Below are positions 6,182-7,259 of a DNA stretch of 7,259 bases, piece after piece. The stretch is from assembly GCA_022448705.1 (NCBI GenBank), contig JAKUUF010000076.1:1-7259 (forward strand), read 5' to 3'. Each line of letters begins with the position of its first letter. The stretch's first letter is position 1. The translations under genes were made by a program, and so were the position numbers. Origin of the DNA: SAR324 cluster bacterium (GTDB lineage Bacteria > SAR324 > NAC60-12). Below the pieces are notes generated by a model, which did no database searches, had not been told where the DNA came from, and saw only the letters and a program-made list of their open reading frames with translations.

Positions 6182-7081
6182 TTGATCGATTTTTTCAGGT
6201 CACAAAGTCTGGACAAGCAAATTGGGGGACTGTATGCCTTGCTGACTTATGGGTCATGGGGATTTCTGCCGATTTACTGGAAGCTGCTCTACACTGCATC
6301 AGCACTTGAAATATTGGCACACAGGATGTTGTGGTCTATGGTATTTGTATTTGGGCTGTTGGCAGTACAGAAGCGCCTCAATGAAATTCTGGAGCCATTC
6401 AAATCATCAAAAAATATCTGGCTTTTACTATTTACGGCCTTCCTGCTTGGATGTAACTGGTTTGTTTACATTTATGCAGTAAATACTGATCAAGTAATTG
6501 AAGCCAGCCTAGGGTACTATATTAACCCCTTATTAAATGTATTGATGGGATTTATCTTTTTAAGAGAAAGATTGAACTTCCTGCAATGTATGGCTTTAGG
6601 TTTAGCAACACTTGGCGTTTTGAATTTTCTCTGGGATTTCGGATCGCTGCCATGGATCGCTCTTTCTCTTTCTTCTACTTTTGCTCTTTATGGACTGGTA
6701 CGTAAAGTAATTCCTGTAAAACCACTGGTTGGCCTTTTGATTGAAACTGTTCTGCTTGCACCACTTGCAATAATTATGATCTCTATCTGGATGATTGATG
6801 GTTCTGGTAGTTTTGGTAAACAGTGGGAAACAGATTTATTACTGATTGGAGCAGGTGTAGTCACCTCACTTCCGCTGCTCTGGTTTGTAAACGCTGCAAA
6901 ACGGCTGCGATATACAACGATGGGATTTTTCCAGTATCTTGCTCCATCACTGAACCTGCTTTTAGGAATATTTCTTTATAATGAACCTTTCACTCAGGCA
7001 CATATAATTACTTTTTCCTTAATCTGGTCTGGACTGGCTATTTTCTCAATTAATTTATTCAATGAACACCAGCATGCCTAA
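6182..7081 (+). CDS. rarD: RarD-type EamA/DMT family permease
   Basis: This 299-residue membrane protein belongs to the RarD branch of the EamA drug/metabolite transporter superfamily. RarD was named for an effect on chloramphenicol sensitivity, and its natural substrate is not established. The family signature is clear: GGLYALLTYGSWGFLPIYWK at 15-34, LEILAHRMLWS at 42-52, NWFVYIYAVN at 92-101 and EASLGYYINPLLNVLMGFIF at 107-126 followed by LRERL. About ten membrane helices can be placed, near residues 15-35, 46-64, 78-98, 107-127, 133-151, 156-173, 183-203, 217-236, 246-266 and 273-293. The length matches E. coli RarD (296). Initiation is at TTG with a good Shine-Dalgarno. The gene begins 41 nt after the kinase stop and on the same strand, so the two may be co-transcribed, though that need not mean a shared function. 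Confidence 0.93.
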   Translation: MIDFFRSQSLDKQIGGLYALLTYGSWGFLPIYWKLLYTASALEILAHRMLWSMVFVFGLLAVQKRLNEILEPFKSSKNIWLLLFTAFLLGCNWFVYIYAVNTDQVIEASLGYYINPLLNVLMGFIFLRERLNFLQCMALGLATLGVLNFLWDFGSLPWIALSLSSTFALYGLVRKVIPVKPLVGLLIETVLLAPLAIIMISIWMIDGSGSFGKQWETDLLLIGAGVVTSLPLLWFVNAAKRLRYTTMGFFQYLAPSLNLLLGIFLYNEPFTQAHIITFSLIWSGLAIFSINLFNEHQHA

Positions 7082-7129
7082 ATTAGCTGTTTACAAAAAA
7101 ATATAAAATCAACTTTAAAACAGATAAAT

Positions 7130-7259
7130 ATGAAGACCTTTTACTTTGAATTATTTGGCTTGATAGGCTTCTTCATCTCAGGACTGATCTTCATAGTCGC
7201 AGGGCTGAGAAGTGAGGATTACCTTGCTGTTTCTGGAAGTATTGTCTGGACCGTTGCCT
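7130..7259 (+). CDS. Small membrane protein, partial (cut by window end)
   Basis: An open frame starts with ATG at 7130 and remains open to the window edge (43 codons plus one base). It reads MKTFYFELFGLIGFFISGL, followed by IFIVAGLRSEDYLAVSGSI and VWTVA. Residues 7-26 form a strong membrane helix, then a short polar loop (GLRSEDY) and the start of a second helix. This two-helix pattern resembles short uncharacterised membrane proteins sometimes annotated as cytochrome oxidase subunit III-like, but that resemblance is from memory and weak. It lies 48 nt after rarD on the same strand, with no clear Shine-Dalgarno. The 3' end is not visible. Confidence 0.6.
   Translation, partial: MKTFYFELFGLIGFFISGLIFIVAGLRSEDYLAVSGSIVWTVA

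Overview
The window looks like ordinary chromosomal DNA from a flagellated Gram-negative bacterium. Base composition is moderately AT-rich, roughly 40% GC judged by eye. The supporting genes are a FliN-type motor switch protein, QueA, a RarD-type EamA permease and a membrane sensor kinase with no attached receiver. The lineage cannot be fixed from the sequence; a proteobacterial or proteobacteria-like lineage is my inference. I see no rRNA, tRNA, CRISPR array, insertion sequence or phage gene.

Left block, + strand (41-2660): a sucrase/ferredoxin-like (Apd1-type) iron-sulfur protein, then fliN 10 nt further on with a good Shine-Dalgarno, then queA after a 78-nt gap holding an AT-only inverted repeat. 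QueA converges on the next block across a 53-nt spacer.

Middle block, - strand (2714-4242): an inositol-monophosphatase-family enzyme lies upstream of a GFA-fold zinc protein. The GFA gene has a good candidate promoter of its own and an unusual basic N-terminal extension of about 47 residues. A 323-bp, very T-rich divergent intergenic region follows (4243-4565); it contains dyad elements but no convincing gene.

Right block, + strand (4566-7259): an orphan hybrid-less histidine kinase with an apparently helical-bundle sensor, then rarD 41 nt downstream (TTG start, clear Shine-Dalgarno), then the first 43 codons of a small membrane protein cut by the window edge.

The genes do not form one pathway; they look like several short transcription units of housekeeping and accessory functions. 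I do not see a clearly new multi-gene system. The observations most worth following are the basic extension on the GFA protein, which faintly resembles the ribosome-rescue factor ArfA; the Apd1-type ferredoxin placed directly before an isolated fliN; and the dyads in front of the orphan kinase.
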